From Nocardioidaceae bacterium (GTDB lineage Bacteria; Actinomycetota; Actinomycetes; Propionibacteriales; Nocardioidaceae), in contig JACCSH010000129.1 in the NCBI GenBank assembly GCA_013813125.1, forward strand, positions 1 to 7,859: a stretch of DNA of 7,859 nucleotides, in the 5' to 3' direction. Below the pieces are notes generated by a model, which was given only the letters and a program-made list of their open reading frames with translations, was not told where the DNA came from and made no database searches. A program made the translations under genes and the position numbers. Below are positions 6,460 through 7,859 of this stretch, one piece after another; within the stretch, counting starts at the first letter, position 1; every line of letters starts with the position of its first letter.

Positions 6460-7518
6460 TCAGAACCAGATGCCCTGAGCAGAGAAGTAAGGGGCTGGGT
6501 CGACAGCCGAGGCGAGGTTGGATGCGAGACGGTACTCGAGGTGGAGGTGGGAGCCGTAGGAGTTTCCGGTGTTCCCGACTCGCCCGATGGGGGTGCCGGT
6601 GCTCACCGTCTGACCAACAGTGACCTCGATCGAGCTCAGGTGGTTGTACCAGATCTGGTCACCGTTCTCGATCTGAATACGGATCTGGTAGCCGTAGGCG
6701 CCGTCCCAACCGGTCTGGACGACCGTGGCGTTCGTGGACGCGAGGACGGGCGTGCCGTAGGGAGCGGCGAAGTCCACTCCCGTGTGATAGCCGGACGACC
6801 AGTAGGGGCCCGCTTCGCCGAACCAGGTTGAGATCGAGTAGCCAGACACCGGTAACACCCATCCCGATGCAGCGACCGGAGGGGCCGCCGAAGGCGGGGG
6901 CGCGCTGGTAATGGTGTCGTCGGCCGCCTGACGCTCGGCTTTCCGTTCGGCCTGACGCTCGGCTTTCCGTTCGGCCTGACGCTCCTCTTGACGCGCCGCC
7001 TTCCTCTCGGCCTTCCTCTCGGCCTTCCGTTCGGCCTTCCGGGCAGCCTTCCGTTCCGCCTTCCGCTCAGCCCTATTGAGCTCGCCGGCGTAGACCTCCG
7101 CGTCGTCGGCGGCGGTCGCGAGGCTCTTCTTACGAGCCGCCGCTTGCCGTTGAGCAGCGGTCAGAAGGTTATTGTGCTTACCGAGACTGGGCCTACCGGC
7201 CGACCGGCTGATCTGGATCACATTGCGGCCATGAGAAGCCGTGGCAGAAAGTCGAGCTACGTAGGCGCCCTCGTGACCTGAGGTGGACACGGTCGCGGCG
7301 CTGGGCTCGCTCGATATCGCGTGGGCAGCCGTGGCCGCCCCGATGGCGGCTACGGTGAGGGCCGCGGCTGCGAGCATCGACGAGACAGAGGCTGTCGTGC
7401 TGTGCTGCGGCGCACGAGCCGACTTGCGACGACCTTGCGAGCGAGACGATGTGGACGAGTTGGCAGCTGAGCGGTTTGCCTGGCGGGTGCGGTGCGATTC
7501 CGCACGGTGGGACGACAC
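6460..7518 (-). CDS. Secreted M23 (LytM-like) metallo-endopeptidase with AERK-repeat helix
   Basis: A peptidoglycan hydrolase predicted to act outside the membrane by cutting peptide cross-bridges. I place the start at GTG 7518, which has GAGAGGA 9 nt upstream. This gives 352 residues. A longer in-frame reading from ATG 7599 adds 27 residues and would bury the ribosome-binding site and a likely promoter. Residues 1-46 are basic and Ser-rich. Residues 47-67 (MLAAAALTVAAIGAATAAHA) form a signal or anchor segment, with a possible signal peptidase cut after AHA. Residues about 146-199 are a highly charged helix of AERK/AERQ tetrads. A Pro/Ala linker follows (202-217). The M23 domain (218-352) has HTGVD (H245, D249) and HLH (H324, H326), giving zinc ligands H245, D249 and H326, plus YNHL (H293) as a second catalytic histidine. 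All key residues are present, so it should be active. It is transcribed towards the helicase but separated by 232 bp. Confidence 0.94.
   Translation of the reverse strand: MSSHRAESHRTRQANRSAANSSTSSRSQGRRKSARAPQHSTTASVSSMLAAAALTVAAIGAATAAHAISSEPSAATVSTSGHEGAYVARLSATASHGRNVIQISRSAGRPSLGKHNNLLTAAQRQAAARKKSLATAADDAEVYAGELNRAERKAERKAARKAERKAERKAERKAARQEERQAERKAERQAERKAERQAADDTITSAPPPSAAPPVAASGWVLPVSGYSISTWFGEAGPYWSSGYHTGVDFAAPYGTPVLASTNATVVQTGWDGAYGYQIRIQIENGDQIWYNHLSSIEVTVGQTVSTGTPIGRVGNTGNSYGSHLHLEYRLASNLASAVDPAPYFSAQGIWF
6927..6974 (-). repeat. Two exact tandem copies of a 24-bp unit inside the M23 gene
   Basis: Positions 6927-6950 and 6951-6974 are identical. They sit at one end of a longer, imperfect 12-bp periodicity (about 6925-7075) that encodes the AERK/AERQ tetrads. 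Exact identity of the two units suggests recent duplication by slippage, so copy number may vary between strains. Confidence 0.8.
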
Positions 7519-7527
7519 GCCAAGTAA

Positions 7528-7534
7528 TCCTCTC
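7528..7534 (-). promoter_or_regulatory. Ribosome-binding site that sets the M23 start
   Basis: On the minus strand GAGAGGA ends 9 nt before GTG 7518, a good Shine-Dalgarno match and spacing. It decides in favour of this GTG over the upstream in-frame ATG at 7599. Confidence 0.65.
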
Positions 7535-7564
7535 GAAGGTAACGGTTTGGACACGGAGCCCACG

Positions 7565-7570
7565 ACGATA
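7565..7570 (-). promoter_or_regulatory. Candidate -10 element of the M23 gene
   Basis: TATCGT on the minus strand fits TAnnnT and would start transcription near 7557-7558, leaving a leader of about 40 nt that includes the ribosome-binding site. The -35 region (TTTTCC about 18 bp upstream) is weak. Confidence 0.35.
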
Positions 7571-7651
7571 ACGGAAATGCGAAGGGAAGGAAAACGCAAG
7601 GCCCCAACCTGCTCGGCCCGTGTCCACGTTGTTGGCGAATGCGCGGTATAG

Positions 7652-7667
7652 GGTGGAGCGCTCCGCC
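7652..7667. promoter_or_regulatory. 16-bp near-perfect palindrome in the divergent region
   Basis: The core GGAGCGCTCC (7655-7664) is perfect. The flanks extend it to GGTGGAGCGCTCCGCC with one mismatched pair. On the plus strand it directly follows TATAGGGT (7647-7654), which contains a TAnnnT -10-like hexamer (TAGGGT, 7649-7654), so a bound regulator could block a start site there. No -35 is clear. Confidence 0.4.
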
Positions 7668-7728
7668 GTTAGAAGCGGTGCCGGGGAGTGAGCATCGGAT
7701 CTTTGCCGCCGAGGTGAGCGGTGGTGAA

Positions 7729-7745
7729 CCGACATACGATGTCGG
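7729..7745. promoter_or_regulatory. Perfect 7-bp inverted repeat overlapping a -10-like element upstream of the B12-binding gene
   Basis: CCGACAT (7729-7735) and ATGTCGG (7739-7745) flank a 3-nt ACG spacer, a 17-bp operator-sized palindrome. TACGAT (7735-7740), a good TAnnnT -10 candidate on the plus strand, lies inside it. Transcription would then start near 7747, with a leader of about 60 nt before ATG 7807. A repressor bound here would directly occlude the promoter. No good -35 is seen. Confidence 0.45.
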
Positions 7746-7794
7746 CCAGAGACTCGAACACATCCCGGCCGGGTCACACCACATCACCAGAGGC

Positions 7795-7800
7795 GGTGAG
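7795..7800 (+). promoter_or_regulatory. Ribosome-binding site supporting ATG 7807
   Basis: GGTGAG, 6 nt before the ATG, is a fair Shine-Dalgarno match. It favours ATG 7807 over an in-frame GTG at 7714, whose upstream sequence is poor. Confidence 0.5.
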
Positions 7801-7806
7801 CAAACG

Positions 7807-7859
7807 ATGGCCCCAACTCGAATCGTCATCGCCAAGCCCGGGCTCGACGGCCACGACCG
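7807..7859 (+). CDS. Cobalamin (B12)-binding protein of the methylmalonyl-CoA mutase small/C-terminal domain type, N-terminal fragment
   Basis: Only the first 17 codons and two bases of the next are inside the window; the gene continues past the right edge. The visible sequence MAPTRIVIAKPGLDGHDR matches the strongly conserved N-terminal strand and loop of stand-alone B12-binding subunits: RIVIAKPGLDGHDRG is close to the family consensus. D14-G-H16 begins the DxHxxG motif, where the histidine replaces dimethylbenzimidazole as lower ligand to cobalt. Such proteins pair with a separate mutase catalytic subunit (methylmalonyl-CoA or related acyl-CoA mutases), but the partner is not in view. An in-frame GTG at 7714 would add 31 residues. 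That stretch has visibly lower third-position G/C than neighbouring genes, resembles no family sequence I know and contains the 17-bp palindrome, so I prefer ATG 7807. Confidence 0.85.
   Translation, partial: MAPTRIVIAKPGLDGHD

Larger units (their letters stand above)
7519..7806. other. 288-bp divergent intergenic region between M23 and B12-binding genes
   Basis: It carries promoters for two genes pointing away from each other. I see no RNA gene. I looked for a cyclic di-AMP (ydaO-type) riboswitch, which precedes many actinobacterial cell-wall hydrolase genes, and for a cobalamin riboswitch, and recognised neither. The visible structure is two strong palindromes (7652-7667 and 7729-7745) and a perfect 10-bp palindrome CCCGGCCGGG (7764-7773). 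Confidence 0.7.

Noticed and set aside
6226..6831. Plus-strand 201-codon open frame across the helicase/M23 gap.
   Set aside because: Most of it is antisense to the M23 domain, it has no recognisable family features or ribosome-binding site, and its frame is open mainly because of high GC.
7519..7599. Upstream ATG 7599 as the M23 start.
   Set aside because: It lacks a good ribosome-binding site, and the extra 27 residues would include the likely promoter and the GAGAGGA site that serves GTG 7518.
7519..7806. Cyclic di-AMP (ydaO) or cobalamin riboswitch in the M23/B12 intergenic region.
   Set aside because: Gene context made both plausible, but I could not find the conserved core blocks of either class on either strand. 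A covariance-model search would settle it.

Overview
The window is chromosomal DNA from a high-GC Gram-positive bacterium (Actinobacteria). The evidence is strong G/C bias at third codon positions, GTG starts, tight 4-bp ATGA/GTGA gene overlaps, a UvrD1/PcrA helicase with the actinobacterial-style C-terminal KRLLLRYSPVEKL tail, and a stand-alone methylmalonyl-CoA-mutase-type B12-binding protein. The family cannot be fixed from this sequence; a Nocardioides- or Intrasporangium-like organism is a guess.

Layout. Positions 1-3038 (minus strand) hold a two-gene operon for a heterodimeric ABC exporter. The upstream half-transporter (1338-3038) has a degenerate nucleotide-binding domain, and its partner (1-1341, running off the left edge) has a canonical Walker A. 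The two overlap by 4 bp. Across an 83-bp divergent intergenic region lies a short plus-strand operon (3122-3747): a small GNAT-like acetyltransferase of the COG2388 type and a four-helix membrane protein, also overlapping by 4 bp. Only 44 bp separate it from a convergent gene, the large UvrD/PcrA-type DNA helicase (3792-6227, minus). Upstream of the helicase is a 232-bp non-coding stretch (6228-6459) with several inverted repeats. Next is a secreted M23 (LytM-like) peptidoglycan endopeptidase (6460-7518, minus) with a long basic N-terminus, a signal segment and a charged AERK-repeat helix. A 288-bp divergent intergenic region (7519-7806) with two clear palindromes separates it from the first 18 residues of a cobalamin-binding protein (7807 onward, plus), which runs off the right edge.

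How the genes relate. The two ABC halves almost certainly form one transporter: the intact signature of the degenerate half can complete the ATP site built on the partner's Walker A. The acetyltransferase and membrane protein look translationally coupled, but nothing here ties them to a pathway. The helicase, the cell-wall hydrolase and the B12 protein look like ordinary housekeeping neighbours without a shared function.

I see no mobile element, CRISPR array, tRNA or rRNA, and no convincing new multi-gene system. The items most worth following up are the degenerate ABC half, the palindromes in the two divergent promoter regions, the structured DNA upstream of the helicase, and the charged repeat in the M23 protein.
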